A stretch of 64,000 nucleotides of DNA from Amycolatopsis benzoatilytica AK 16/65. Its GTDB lineage: Bacteria; Actinomycetota; Actinomycetes; Mycobacteriales; Pseudonocardiaceae. This document shows, one piece after another, positions 10,307 through 19,280 of this stretch. The notes below the pieces were generated by a model. The model saw nothing but the letters and a program-made list of their open reading frames with translations, was not told the DNA's origin and searched no databases. The position numbers and the translations under genes are program-made. How positions within the stretch are numbered: position 1 is the stretch's first letter; each line of letters starts with the position of its first letter. The stretch covers positions 1,459,953-1,523,952 of the forward strand of contig NZ_KB912942.1 in the NCBI RefSeq assembly GCF_000383915.1. The letters run 5' to 3'.

Positions 10307-10981
10307 ATGGTGCGCAAGAGCCGAGCGGGAGAAATCCTCGAGACGTTCACCCGATGCGTGGCCGAACGCGGATACGACGCGGCGAACTTCTCCGACATCG
10401 CCGGCGAGCTCGGCCTGTCGAAGGGCACGATCGTGCACCACTACGGCACGAAGGACCGCCTGCTCGCCTCGGCGCACGAGTCGTACCTGCGCCGCCGGCT
10501 GGCCGAAGCCGCGCTGATCCGCGACCGGCTCGCCACGCCGACGCAGCAGCTGGCCGGGCTGCTGTACGCGTTCGTGCTGTATCAGGTGGTGGACCGGGAA
10601 GCGACCGTCGCGTTCCAGCGCGAGATCGTCCGGCTGGCCGGCCATGAGGCGATGGCCGAGGGGCGCCGGCTGCGCGCGGACTACCTCGGCTTGGTGCGGT
10701 CGGTCCTGGCCGACGGCGTGGCGTCGGGCGAGTTCCGGCCGTGCGACATCGAAGTGCAGAGCCTGCTGATCTTCGGGTCGGCGCAGTGGGCGTGGACGTG
10801 GTTCGACCCGGACGGCCCGGTGTCGGCGGAGCAGGTGGGCGCGCAGCTGGTCGACTTGGTCCTGGGCGGGCTGGCGGTGCGGAGGTCCCGGCTGAGCGGA
10901 CTGACGGCGGTGGACGGGAAGGTGGCGAGCACGGTTCGGCAGTCCATTGAGGACGTTTCCGTCATGCAGTCGGATTCGTAA
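10307..10981 (+). CDS. TetR family transcriptional regulator
   Basis: 224 aa from the ATG at 10307; the open frame extends far upstream but that part is antisense to the synthetase gene. The N-terminal helix-turn-helix is clear (CVAERGYDAANFSDIAGELGLSKGTIVHHYGTKDRLL, residues 16-52), with a C-terminal ligand domain (TetR_C, YQVVDREATVAFQREIVRLAG) of the type seen in fatty-acid-responsive repressors. It probably controls the divergent acyl-CoA synthetase. A 180-bp stretch containing an AT-rich region follows. Confidence 0.9.
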   Translation: MVRKSRAGEILETFTRCVAERGYDAANFSDIAGELGLSKGTIVHHYGTKDRLLASAHESYLRRRLAEAALIRDRLATPTQQLAGLLYAFVLYQVVDREATVAFQREIVRLAGHEAMAEGRRLRADYLGLVRSVLADGVASGEFRPCDIEVQSLLIFGSAQWAWTWFDPDGPVSAEQVGAQLVDLVLGGLAVRRSRLSGLTAVDGKVASTVRQSIEDVSVMQSDS

Positions 10982-11162
10982 TTTGTCTTCGCGCTTGATT
11001 CGATAACCGAAGCTACTGAAAAAGGATTTTCTTTTTTCCTCTTTCCTGGAATATTCCGTCGCAGGGTGCTTGCGTCGTCGGTGCGGAAAGCTGGGTCGCC
11101 GGTGAATAGGGTGGTCATCGGGGAGTACAGTCCAGCCGGGGAGAGGGAACGAGGGGGTCTAG
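10982..11162 (+). promoter_or_regulatory. AT-rich leader before the SF1 helicase gene
   Basis: Around 11018-11060 the base composition drops sharply for this genome. A run GAAAAAGGATTTTC is followed by T-rich sequence that could fold as a weak terminator for the TetR gene. The perfect palindrome GGAATATTCC lies at 11048-11057. GAGGGGG precedes the GTG start at 11163. Promoter or operator function is inferred. Confidence 0.4.
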
Positions 11163-14100
11163 GTGAATGACGGCGCTCGCGCGGCGGAAGTCGTGCGATT
11201 CTGGCGGATGGTCGAAATGTTCACGCCGCAGGACGTGCCGAAAAGGCCGAATTCGTGGCCGAAGCCGAAGGCCGACCAGCACGTGCTCGACCTCCGCCCG
11301 GGTGACCTGGCACCGTGGCAAGAGGGGCACTGGATCCGGCGAGTCGAGCTGAGGCAGGGGATGACCTGGCAGTTCACCGTTTACGGTGGGCTGTACGAGC
11401 TTTCGGCGGTGCGGGACGAGCTGGTGCGGGTGTTCGGCCGCGACGCCAAGGAGCCTGACGGCCGACTTGATGGGCGCACTGCGTTGCTGGCGTTCACGGT
11501 CGACGATGAGGGCGGGCTCGTGGAGAACTCCGCGACGCTCTCCGCGTGCGCGTGGGCGATCAGCCGCACGCACTCGCCTGGTTCCTCGTCGCGTGGCTGG
11601 CTCGACGGGTTCGAGAAGGAGTCGCGCGAGTTCGCCCGGCAACTGGACCAGCTAGTCCCTCCGTCTGCGCGGAAGGAGTCGCCTGAGGGCGTCGCCGCGG
11701 AGGGTGGGACGGTGGCGGCGAAGGTGAAGCGTGCCGCTGCAGACCAGGTCAAGAACGCGGCGACAGAGGCGCTGAAAGCCGGCGCGAAGTCGACCGGCGC
11801 CGCGGTGACCACTGCGGCGGCCGCGGCGGTGGGGTCGCTGGCGGGGCCGGTTGTCGGCGGGATCGCGGGCAGCGTGGCCGGTACGTTCGCGGAGAAGGTC
11901 CTCACCCCGCGCAAGCGAGAGCAGGCCGCGGCGAACGGCTCCGCCGGCGCGGCGGAAGAGGACGGTGTGTCCGGCGGCTGGCCGTGCCTGACCGTAGACG
12001 ACGTGCACCGGTTGGTGTCGGCGCTGACCAGCGAACTGGGCCTCCGCGCGCTGAAGCCGTCCGGAGTACGGGTGAAATGCACTCAGGTGTCGGTGCGAGC
12101 GGCGGCGGAGGCGGGGGAGCAGAACTTCCTCAACAGCTTCATCGCGAACGACCTCGGCCAGATCGAGAAGGACCTCCGCAGCGGGAACGCGGGTGCCGGG
12201 CTCGTCCAGTACCTGACGGATCCGCATGCCGCGCCGCCGGTCGGCCGGATCGACGTGCGGGCCGAACCAGCGGCCGTCGCCCAGGGCGTTTCGCCCCGCG
12301 ACATCCCGACCGGCCGATGGCCAACCGACGTCACGAAACCGCTGGTGTTGAGCCAGCAGTTCGCCGTCAACCGGATCTTCGCCGATCTCGACGGACGGGA
12401 CGGGCTCTTTGCGGTCAACGGCCCGCCTGGCACGGGCAAGACGACGATGTTGCGCGACGTCCTCGCCGCGATCGTCGTCCGCCGTGCCGAGCAGCTCACC
12501 GCGTTGCACCACCCAGTCGACGGGTTTACCCGGCAGGTCGGCTCCGTCGCTCTGAACTCCAAGCACACCGCATACGTCTTCGGCGTGCGGCCGGAACTGG
12601 CCGGTTCCGAGATCGTCCTCGCTACCGCGAACAACACGGCGGCGGAGAACGTCACCGCAGAGATCCCGGGGGTGAACGCAGTTCGCGGCGCGCTGGACGA
12701 AGCGCTGGAAGCTGACTACTTCGCCGATCTCGCGTCCCACATTCTCGACGCCCCGGCGTGGGGGCTGCTGGCGGCGACGCTCGGCAACAAGAACAATCGT
12801 CGTCAGTTCGCCAGCAGGTTCTGGTGGGGAGACGGCAAGAGCCAGGCAGGCACCTCGGAGGGGAACGGCAAACCGGAGCCGCAGAAGAAACCCGTCGGGA
12901 TGCGGGAAATCCTGCTGCAGGCGCAGCGGAAGCCGGAAACAGCGGCAGACTGGGCGGGCGCGGTCAAGCGGTTCAAGGACGCGGCGGCCGAGGTTGCGCG
13001 CCTGACAGCGGAGCGTCAGGAAGTCGCCGACGCGGTCGCCGCACACTCACAGTGCCGAGCGGCTCGGGACAAGGCATCCGACCAGGTCGTCGCGGCTACC
13101 CAGCGGCGCGAGCACGCGCGGGGCCAGCTCGGCGTCGTCGAGCAGCACCTGGCGAGCGCGCAGACCGCGTTCGCGGAGGCGGATGTCGAGTCCGCGCGCC
13201 ATGCCATGCGGCAGCCGGGGTTCTGGGTGCAATTGTCTACTCTGTTCAAGGCTGGCCGGGTTTGGGCGAGCGCCGATCGTGATCTCAATGCGAAGCGCAC
13301 GGCGGCCAAGCAGGAGCGAGATCGGATCCGGCGGGCCGTCGGCGGGTGGCAGACGGAACTGTCCGAGGCTACCGAGGCCCGGCAGTCCGCGGTCCAGGCG
13401 CGCGATGAAGCCGAACGAGTATTCGTCGACGTGTGCGCGCGGATCGCCGCCGGCCGCGCTCGCTGGCCTGGCGCAGTGCCGTTCCTGCCGGACTTCGACG
13501 ACGACGACTTTCAGCGGTGCGCGCCCTGGGCCGACCACGAATTCACCTCGGCCCGCAACCGACTTTTTCTCGAAGCGCTGCGCCTGCATAAGAAGTTCGT
13601 GCTCGGCGCGGAACCACGCCTGCGCGACAATTTGGCCGCGATCGAGGCGTATCTCAAGGGCCGGGTCAAGCCTGAACCGGCTGCCCTGCTGGCCGCATGG
13701 CAAGCCTTGTTCCTGGTAGTTCCGGTTGTGTCAACGACGTTCGCGTCGCTGCCGAGGCTGCTGGCTGGCCTCGGCCGGGAAGCTCTCGGCTGGTTGTTCA
13801 TCGACGAGGCGGGGCAGGCGACTCCGCAGGAGGCCGTGGGCGGAATCTGGCGTGCCCGGCGATCGGTGATCGTGGGCGACCCACGCCAGCTGGAGCCGAT
13901 CGTTTCGCTGCCGTCGTCCGCGCAGGAGGTGCTTCGCCGTCACTGCCGGGTCGACCTGCTCTGGTCCCCGGACACCGCGTCGGCGCAGCAGGTCGCTGAC
14001 CGGACCGCACGGTACGGCACTGAGCTGGCGGACGCGGACGGTAGCGGAACTGCCTGGGTGGGCGCGCCGCTGCGGGTGCACCGTCGATGCGATCGGCTGA

Positions 14101-14624
14101 TGTTCGGGATCTCCAACGACATCGCTTATGGCGGTACGCTGATGGTGTACGGAACGCGCCACGATGGTGAGTTCCCTGGGCGCAACCGCTGGATCCACGT
14201 GCCTTCGGGCGCGTCGGACGAGCATTGGCTGCCAGCGGAAGGGGACGCGCTGACCGAACTGCTCCAGGAACTCTCCAGCGACGGCGTCGCGGCCGCTGCC
14301 ATCCGGGTGGCCAGCCCGTTCCGTGCCGTCGTGCGCGGGGCGCGGACGGTCGGCAGGAGGGTGCTGGGGGAGGAGTTCGCTGCGAAGAACGTCGGCACGG
14401 TGCATACCATGCAGGGCCAGGAATCCGATGTGGTCGTCCTGGTCCTGGGAACCGCGGCCCACCGGGAGCGTGCTCGCGAATGGGCCGCGGAGAAGCCAAA
14501 TCTGCTCAACGTTGCGGTTTCGCGGGCCAAACGGCGGCTGTATGTGATCGGAGACCGGCAGAACTGGCGAACCCTGCCCTACTTCAGCGTTCTCGCTGAA
14601 CGGCTTCCCGGCGGCGAACAGTGA
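11163..14624 (+). CDS. Large Upf1/DNA2-like SF1 helicase with glycine-zipper insert
   Basis: 1153 aa from the GTG at 11163 (GAGGGGG site). An N-terminal domain (VVRFWRMVEMFTPQDVPKRP, residues ~10-130) is followed at about 195-245 by an Ala/Gly-rich stretch with a glycine-zipper core, GSLAGPVVGGIAGSVAGTF, flanked by basic residues. The helicase proper has Walker A GPPGTGKTT (Lys426), a coiled-coil-like 1B insertion near 600-770 rich in Ala/Glu/Arg, Walker B LFIDEAGQATPQE (Asp881, Glu882), motif III VGDPRQLEPI, motif V TVHTMQGQESD (about 1080) and motif VI VAVSRAKRRLYV (about 1116). DEAGQ places it with Upf1/DNA2-type SF1B helicases on RNA or DNA. It is a single-gene unit without evident partner nuclease. 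Role unknown; nucleic-acid surveillance or phage defence are possibilities. Confidence 0.85.
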   Translation: MNDGARAAEVVRFWRMVEMFTPQDVPKRPNSWPKPKADQHVLDLRPGDLAPWQEGHWIRRVELRQGMTWQFTVYGGLYELSAVRDELVRVFGRDAKEPDGRLDGRTALLAFTVDDEGGLVENSATLSACAWAISRTHSPGSSSRGWLDGFEKESREFARQLDQLVPPSARKESPEGVAAEGGTVAAKVKRAAADQVKNAATEALKAGAKSTGAAVTTAAAAAVGSLAGPVVGGIAGSVAGTFAEKVLTPRKREQAAANGSAGAAEEDGVSGGWPCLTVDDVHRLVSALTSELGLRALKPSGVRVKCTQVSVRAAAEAGEQNFLNSFIANDLGQIEKDLRSGNAGAGLVQYLTDPHAAPPVGRIDVRAEPAAVAQGVSPRDIPTGRWPTDVTKPLVLSQQFAVNRIFADLDGRDGLFAVNGPPGTGKTTMLRDVLAAIVVRRAEQLTALHHPVDGFTRQVGSVALNSKHTAYVFGVRPELAGSEIVLATANNTAAENVTAEIPGVNAVRGALDEALEADYFADLASHILDAPAWGLLAATLGNKNNRRQFASRFWWGDGKSQAGTSEGNGKPEPQKKPVGMREILLQAQRKPETAADWAGAVKRFKDAAAEVARLTAERQEVADAVAAHSQCRAARDKASDQVVAATQRREHARGQLGVVEQHLASAQTAFAEADVESARHAMRQPGFWVQLSTLFKAGRVWASADRDLNAKRTAAKQERDRIRRAVGGWQTELSEATEARQSAVQARDEAERVFVDVCARIAAGRARWPGAVPFLPDFDDDDFQRCAPWADHEFTSARNRLFLEALRLHKKFVLGAEPRLRDNLAAIEAYLKGRVKPEPAALLAAWQALFLVVPVVSTTFASLPRLLAGLGREALGWLFIDEAGQATPQEAVGGIWRARRSVIVGDPRQLEPIVSLPSSAQEVLRRHCRVDLLWSPDTASAQQVADRTARYGTELADADGSGTAWVGAPLRVHRRCDRLMFGISNDIAYGGTLMVYGTRHDGEFPGRNRWIHVPSGASDEHWLPAEGDALTELLQELSSDGVAAAAIRVASPFRAVVRGARTVGRRVLGEEFAAKNVGTVHTMQGQESDVVVLVLGTAAHRERAREWAAEKPNLLNVAVSRAKRRLYVIGDRQNWRTLPYFSVLAERLPGGEQ

Positions 14625-14633
14625 CCGGCCAGA

Positions 14634-16208
14634 TTACCGGATCCGCAACCGCCGCATCAGCTTCAACCCGGACAACATCCCTTCCACGTACTTCTCGTAC
14701 TTCTGCCCCGGCCGAGGGCTCATCACCGGCTTCTTCAGCACCGCGAGGTTCTGCACGTTGGTGTACTTCAGCAATCCCTGATCGCCGTGCCGTGCCCCGA
14801 CTCCGGACGTCTTCACCCCGCCGGACGGCGTTCCCTTGGCGGCATACGCCGTCGCCAGGCTGTCGTTCACATTGACGTTGCCGGTCTCCAGCCGTGCCGC
14901 GACCGCGCCCGCCGCGCGGAGGTCTCGGCCCCACACCGACGCGTTGAGTCCGTAGTCGGTGTCATTCGCCAGCTCGACGGCGTCGTCGACGGTCCGGTAC
15001 CGGTGCAGCGCCACCACCGGGCCGAAGGTTTCCGTGACACCGCAGAGCATGTCCTTGGTGACCCCCTCCAAAATGGTCGGTTCGAAGAACGCCGGGCCGA
15101 GATCTGGCCGGGCCGTGCCACCGCACAGCACGGTGGCGCCCTTGGCGACCGCGTCGTCCACATGGGACTTGACGCGCTTCATGTGGTCCACCGAAACCAG
15201 CGAGCCCATTTCCGGGCCGAAGTCGTAGGACGCTCGCACGTCCAGGGCTTTCGCTTTGGCCACGAACGCTTCCTTGAACTCGTTGTAGCGCGAGTCCGGC
15301 AGATAGATCCGCTCGATGTGCATGCAGATCTGGCCGGTGTTGCCGAACGCGCCGAACACCGCGCCCTGCACCGTGGCCGCGAAATCGGCGTCCGGCAGCA
15401 CGATCATCGGGTTCTTGCCGCCGAGTTCGAGGCAGCAGCCGATCAGGTTGCGGCCGGCCTGTTCGCCGATCACCTTGCCGGTCGCGGTGGAGCCGGTGAA
15501 CATCACGTAGTCCGCGGCCCCGATCAGGGTCGGGCCGACATCCGGGCCCTCGCCGCAGACGACCTGGAAAAGGCCCTTCGGCAGACCGGCTTCCTCCAGC
15601 AATTGCACGCCGTACAGCGGCGAAAGAGCGGTTTTGTTGTCCGGTTTGAGCACCACCGCGTTGCCCGCCATCAGTGCCGGGACCGCGTCGGACATGCCGG
15701 TGGCGAACGGGAAATTCCACGGCGCGATGATGCCGACCACGCCCTTGGGCACCCGGATCTCGGTGGACGACGACACCACTGGCACCGGTCCGCCGCGCCG
15801 GGTCGGGGCGAGCAGCTTCGGCGCGCGGCGCAGGTAGTGGCTCATCACCATCGGCGGGTCGCAGGTTTCCTCGATCGCCATCCGCCGGTTCTTGCCGCTT
15901 TCGACCTGGATCAGGTCGGCGATCGTCGTCGCGCGTTCGATGAACAGCGCGTGTGCGCGCCGGAACACCGCCAGTCGTTGCTTGACAGGCAGCGCCGCCC
16001 AGTTGGCCTGTGCAGCGCGCGCGGCGGCGAACGCCTGCTCGATGTCGGCTGGCGTCGACTGCGGCAGCTCCACCAGCACGTCGCCGGTGTACACCTCGGC
16101 CAGCGGCCAGGTGGCGCCTCCGGAGCCCGGCACCCGCGCGACAAGCTGGCGGAGGAACGCGTCGGTCGCCGACGCCGGGCGGGTGGGCCGGACCGGGGTG
16201 AGGGTCAT
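14634..16208 (-). CDS. Aldehyde dehydrogenase, succinate-semialdehyde dehydrogenase-like
   Basis: 524 aa NAD(P)+-dependent aldehyde dehydrogenase. The cofactor region includes GIIAPWNFPF and FTGSTATGKVIGEQAG, the general base is Glu261 in LELGGKNP, and the nucleophile is Cys295 in NTGQICMHIERIYLP. The pattern is closest to the GabD2-type succinate-semialdehyde dehydrogenases of actinobacteria, though the true aldehyde could differ. It lies 16 bp downstream of the GMC oxidoreductase on the same strand. A plausible scheme is alcohol to aldehyde by the oxidoreductase and aldehyde to acid here. It converges tightly on the helicase stop (9 bp). Confidence 0.88.
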   Translation of the reverse strand: MTLTPVRPTRPASATDAFLRQLVARVPGSGGATWPLAEVYTGDVLVELPQSTPADIEQAFAAARAAQANWAALPVKQRLAVFRRAHALFIERATTIADLIQVESGKNRRMAIEETCDPPMVMSHYLRRAPKLLAPTRRGGPVPVVSSSTEIRVPKGVVGIIAPWNFPFATGMSDAVPALMAGNAVVLKPDNKTALSPLYGVQLLEEAGLPKGLFQVVCGEGPDVGPTLIGAADYVMFTGSTATGKVIGEQAGRNLIGCCLELGGKNPMIVLPDADFAATVQGAVFGAFGNTGQICMHIERIYLPDSRYNEFKEAFVAKAKALDVRASYDFGPEMGSLVSVDHMKRVKSHVDDAVAKGATVLCGGTARPDLGPAFFEPTILEGVTKDMLCGVTETFGPVVALHRYRTVDDAVELANDTDYGLNASVWGRDLRAAGAVAARLETGNVNVNDSLATAYAAKGTPSGGVKTSGVGARHGDQGLLKYTNVQNLAVLKKPVMSPRPGQKYEKYVEGMLSGLKLMRRLRIR

Positions 16209-16224
16209 CGTTCTCGCGCTCCCG

Positions 16225-17853
16225 TCAGTTGCCGGAAAGGACCAGCTGCGCGCCCATTTCGCCGATCATGATGCAGGGCGCGTTGGTGTTGCCGCCGGTG
16301 ATCGACGGCATGATCGAGGCGTCGCAGACGCGCAGCCCGTCGACGCCGCGGACCTTCAGGTCCGGGCTGACGACCGCCAGCTCGTCCACGCCCATCCGGC
16401 AGGTGCCGACGCCGTGGTAGACCGACGTCGCGCGGTTGAGGATCGCATCGCGCAGTTCCTGGCCGCGCACGTCCCGGCCGGGGTGGATCTCCTCGTTGAC
16501 GGAGCCCTTGAACGCCTTCGACGCGAAGATCTCGCGGACCATCTCGGACCCCTCGCCGAGCAGTTCCAGGTCGGCCGGGTCGGAGAGGTACTGGAAGTCG
16601 ATCCGAGGGGTGGCCGCCGGGTCGGTCGAGGAGAGCCGGATCGTGCCGCGGCTCTTCGGGTAGATCAGCGTGGTCAGGACGGTCAGCGCGGGCCGCTTGT
16701 CGACCGGGTGCCGGACCGGCGCGTCCTGATTCGGCGAGACGTACGCCCAGGGCAGCAGGTGCAGCTGAAGATCGGGCACGGCGCCGGCCTGCGAGGTCTT
16801 GAGGAACGCGAGGGCTTCGAAGACCGAGTTGGCGAGGAACGTCGAACCCGGCCGGAGCAGCTCGCGGGCCAGCCCGCGGGCGAAGTACGGCGCGGTGCCC
16901 CGGTTGGTGCACGACGACACCTGGAACGTCAGCGCGTGGAACATGTGGTCGTGCAGGTTGTCGCCGACCGGCAGATCCGCGACGACGTCGATGCCGTGTT
17001 CCTTGAGGTGCTCGGCGTGCCCGACCCCGGACAGCATCAGCAGCTGCGCCGACCCGACGAACCCGGCGGAAAGGATGACCTCCTTGCCGGCCCGCACGAC
17101 CCGGCGCCGCCCGTCGGCGTCGGAGACCTCGACGCCGGTCGCGCGCCCGTTCTCGATCAGCACTTTCCGCACCATGACGCGGGATTGGATCTCGAGCGTC
17201 GGGGGAGCGAGGTGGTGCAGGTACCCGCGCGAGGCGCTGTAGCGAAGCCCGTCCGCCGCGTTCTGCTGCATCCGGCTGACGCCTTCCTGCGACGCCCCGT
17301 TGTAGTCGTCGATGATGTCGCAGCCGATCGCGTCGGCCGTCGCGTCGAGGAACTGGAGGGTGCCTTCCTGCGGAATCTTGTTGCGGGTGATCTTGATCGG
17401 CCCGCCCGCGCCGCGGAACGCGTTCTCGCCGTCCTCGAAGTCCTCCATGCGCTTGTACGCGGCGTTGACGCTGTCCGCGTCCCAGCCGGTGTTGCCCTCG
17501 GCCGCCCAGGAGTCGAAATTCGCCCGGTTGCCGCGGACGTAGACCATGCCGTTGACCGAACTGGATCCGCCGAGCACCTTCCCGCGCGGCACCGGCATCC
17601 GTCGATCGAGAACGTGTTTCTGCGGGACGGAGTAGAAGCCCCAGTCGACTGTTTTCTTGAGCTGAGGCACCGCGTGCAACGGGGCGACCATGCCCGGTTT
17701 GCGGAGCAGCAGCTGGTTGTCGGTGCGGCCCGCTTCGAGCACGATCACGCTGGCCCCGGACTCGGCGAGGCGTCCGGCCACGGCTGCTCCCGAGCTGCCC
17801 GACCCGACGACGACGTAGTCGGCTTCGTTGCTCCGGGCTGCCCTGCTCGCCAT
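16225..17853 (-). CDS. GMC-family FAD oxidoreductase (choline/alcohol dehydrogenase-like)
   Basis: 542 aa from the ATG at 17853, which has GAGGAG upstream; the frame runs on but into the intergenic repeat. The FAD-binding motif is DYVVVGSGSSGAAVAGRLAE near residues 10-30. The GMC signature GGSSSVNGMVYVRGNRANF is near 85-105. The C-terminal catalytic pair is His in YHGVGTCRMG and Asn in GGNTNAP. Members oxidise alcohols such as choline, alkanols or polyethylene glycol, passing electrons to O2 or a carrier. With the aldehyde dehydrogenase just downstream it forms a likely two-step alcohol-oxidation operon. A KstR-like palindrome precedes it, suggesting a lipid or sterol alcohol rather than choline. 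Confidence 0.9.
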   Translation of the reverse strand: MASRAARSNEADYVVVGSGSSGAAVAGRLAESGASVIVLEAGRTDNQLLLRKPGMVAPLHAVPQLKKTVDWGFYSVPQKHVLDRRMPVPRGKVLGGSSSVNGMVYVRGNRANFDSWAAEGNTGWDADSVNAAYKRMEDFEDGENAFRGAGGPIKITRNKIPQEGTLQFLDATADAIGCDIIDDYNGASQEGVSRMQQNAADGLRYSASRGYLHHLAPPTLEIQSRVMVRKVLIENGRATGVEVSDADGRRRVVRAGKEVILSAGFVGSAQLLMLSGVGHAEHLKEHGIDVVADLPVGDNLHDHMFHALTFQVSSCTNRGTAPYFARGLARELLRPGSTFLANSVFEALAFLKTSQAGAVPDLQLHLLPWAYVSPNQDAPVRHPVDKRPALTVLTTLIYPKSRGTIRLSSTDPAATPRIDFQYLSDPADLELLGEGSEMVREIFASKAFKGSVNEEIHPGRDVRGQELRDAILNRATSVYHGVGTCRMGVDELAVVSPDLKVRGVDGLRVCDASIMPSITGGNTNAPCIMIGEMGAQLVLSGN

Positions 17854-17880
17854 GTCCGCTCCTCGTCCGACCGGTGCCGA

Positions 17881-17900
17881 AACTATAACCTGTTCTAGTT
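17881..17900. promoter_or_regulatory. KstR-like operator upstream of the GMC oxidoreductase
   Basis: A 20-bp imperfect palindrome AACTATAACCTGTTCTAGTT. Its core at 17884-17897 fits the pattern TnnAACnnGTTnnA known for KstR, the TetR repressor of cholesterol catabolism in mycobacteria and rhodococci. It starts 28 bp upstream of the oxidoreductase start codon. Recognition by a KstR homologue elsewhere in the genome is inference. Confidence 0.55.
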
Positions 17901-17953
17901 CGGTCACGGTATCGGGTCGCTGGTGGAAGCGCAATGTCTTCGCTCCCCGGAAC

Positions 17954-18007
17954 GACCGTGAGGGGCCCTTGCGGGACTTGGATTCCGGCAACGGGCCCTT
18001 CACGGAC
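17954..18007. repeat. Intergenic palindromic repeat, copy R4 (divergent)
   Basis: The arms begin GACCGTGAGGGGCC and end GGGCCCTTCACGG around a degenerate centre (GCGGGACTTGGATTCCGG). Unlike most copies it sits in a divergent region, between the GMC oxidoreductase operator and the cobalamin riboswitch, so terminator function for a gene end is not available here. Confidence 0.8.
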
Positions 18008-18039
18008 GCGATGCCGGACACACCAGTCCTCCGGTCGAT

Positions 18040-18195
18040 TGACGACGGTAAGGGGCCGCCGTACCGTTCCTTCCGCGCGACGGCTTCCCGAAGCCGGTGG
18101 GATTCCGGCACGGTCGCGCCACTGTGTGCCCTTAACCGGGCGAGTCAGGTCGAGGAGCCGTCGTCAGGTCCACCCGCAAGGGACGCGTCATCCCG
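18040..18195 (+). promoter_or_regulatory. Cobalamin (AdoCbl) riboswitch
   Basis: The stretch 18080-18155 carries the conserved pieces of the class: GAAGCCGGTG, ATTCCGGCACGG, the loop GCGCCACTG (GCC at 18118-18120, ACTG at 18121-18124), then a B12-box-like GAGTCAGG followed by paired elements. It ends just before a GAAGGAG ribosome-binding site for cbtB, so translational or combined control is likely. Outer limits are approximate. The downstream cobalt transporter genes make the assignment firm. Confidence 0.85.
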
Positions 18196-18205
18196 AAGGA
18201 GAACC

Positions 18206-18415
18206 ATGGCCACCATCCCGGCCGACCGGTCCACCCCGGTCGTCTTGCCCGTTTCCAAGGCCGCGCTGCTGCTCGGCGCGACGATCGCGGGCGCACTGCT
18301 GCTGTACTACTTCATCGGCGTCGACCAGGGCGCGGTGTCCCTTTTCGGCAGCGACACCCACGTGCACGAGTTCGTCCACGACGCGCGGCATTTCCTCGGC
18401 TTCCCCTGCCACTGA
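18206..18415 (+). CDS. cbtB: CbtB, small subunit of a predicted cobalt transporter
   Basis: 69 aa with one transmembrane helix (AALLLGATIAGALLLYYFIG, about residues 16-35). A His-rich tail HVHEFVHDARHFLGFPCH provides metal ligands typical of CbtB. The ATG follows GAAGGAG. CbtAB is a predicted cobalt import system, usually under cobalamin-riboswitch control, as here. cbtA starts 25 bp downstream. Confidence 0.92.
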   Translation: MATIPADRSTPVVLPVSKAALLLGATIAGALLLYYFIGVDQGAVSLFGSDTHVHEFVHDARHFLGFPCH

Positions 18416-18440
18416 CCCGCGCGGAACGGACAACCGAACA

Positions 18441-19280
18441 ATGCAGAACAAGCTCATTCTGCGCGGCCTCCTCGCCGGAGCGCTGGGCGGACTGCTGGCG
18501 TTCGCGTTCGCCTGGATCTTCGCCGAATCGCCGATCCAGGCGGCTATCGACTACGAGTCCGGTCGCGACGAGGCGCAGGCGGCGTTGGACAAGGCGGCCG
18601 GGCTGCCCGTGGAGCACGCGGGCCACGAGGTCTTCAGCCGAGCGGTCCAGGGCAACCTCGGCATCGGGATCGGCATGGTCCTGTTCGGGGTGGCGATGGG
18701 CATGCTCTTCGCCGTCGCTTACACCGTGCTGCTGGGCCGGGTCGGCCGGATCCGCGCGCGGGTGCTGGCGGTGCTGGTGTCCGGGTCCGGTTTCCTGGCG
18801 CTCTACCTGGTGCCGTTCCTGAAGTATCCGGCCAACCCGCCGGCGATCGGGCACGAAGCGACGATCGGCGCGCGCACCGGGCTGTACCTGACGATGGTGG
18901 TCGGGTCGGTGCTCTTCCTGGTGGTCGCCGTGCTGCTCGGGAAACGGCTCGCGCCGAGGCTGGGCTCCTGGAACGCGACGCTGGTCGCGGGCGCCTCCTT
19001 CGTGGTGCTGTCCGCGATCCTGATGACGGTGCTGCCGTCGCTCGGCTCGCTGGCCGCCAACGCAGCCGAGTACGGGCCGCAGGCCAGCGAAACCCCGTTG
19101 CCGCTGAAGGCGCCGGGCGGGCAGATCGTGTACCCGGGTTTCCCGGCCGACACGCTGGTGTCGTTCCGGCTCTATTCGGTGCTCGCGCAGGTGGTCCTCT
19201 GGACGACGATCGCGCTCGTGTTCGGCCCGCTCGCCGAGCGAGTGCTGGACCGCGGCCGGGCAGCTACCGTCGAGGCGTGA
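18441..19280 (+). CDS. cbtA: CbtA, membrane subunit of a predicted cobalt transporter
   Basis: 279 aa integral membrane protein with about five or six hydrophobic helices (for example LRGLLAGALGGLLAFAFAWI, IGIGMVLFGVAMGMLFAVAY, MVVGSVLFLVVAVLLG, LYSVLAQVVLWTTIALVFG). A periplasmic or cytoplasmic acidic loop follows the first helix. It follows cbtB under the cobalamin riboswitch and overlaps the next gene by four bases (GTGA), so the three form one operon. It should supply cobalt for cobalamin synthesis; the transport direction is taken from family knowledge. Confidence 0.9.
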   Translation: MQNKLILRGLLAGALGGLLAFAFAWIFAESPIQAAIDYESGRDEAQAALDKAAGLPVEHAGHEVFSRAVQGNLGIGIGMVLFGVAMGMLFAVAYTVLLGRVGRIRARVLAVLVSGSGFLALYLVPFLKYPANPPAIGHEATIGARTGLYLTMVVGSVLFLVVAVLLGKRLAPRLGSWNATLVAGASFVVLSAILMTVLPSLGSLAANAAEYGPQASETPLPLKAPGGQIVYPGFPADTLVSFRLYSVLAQVVLWTTIALVFGPLAERVLDRGRAATVEA

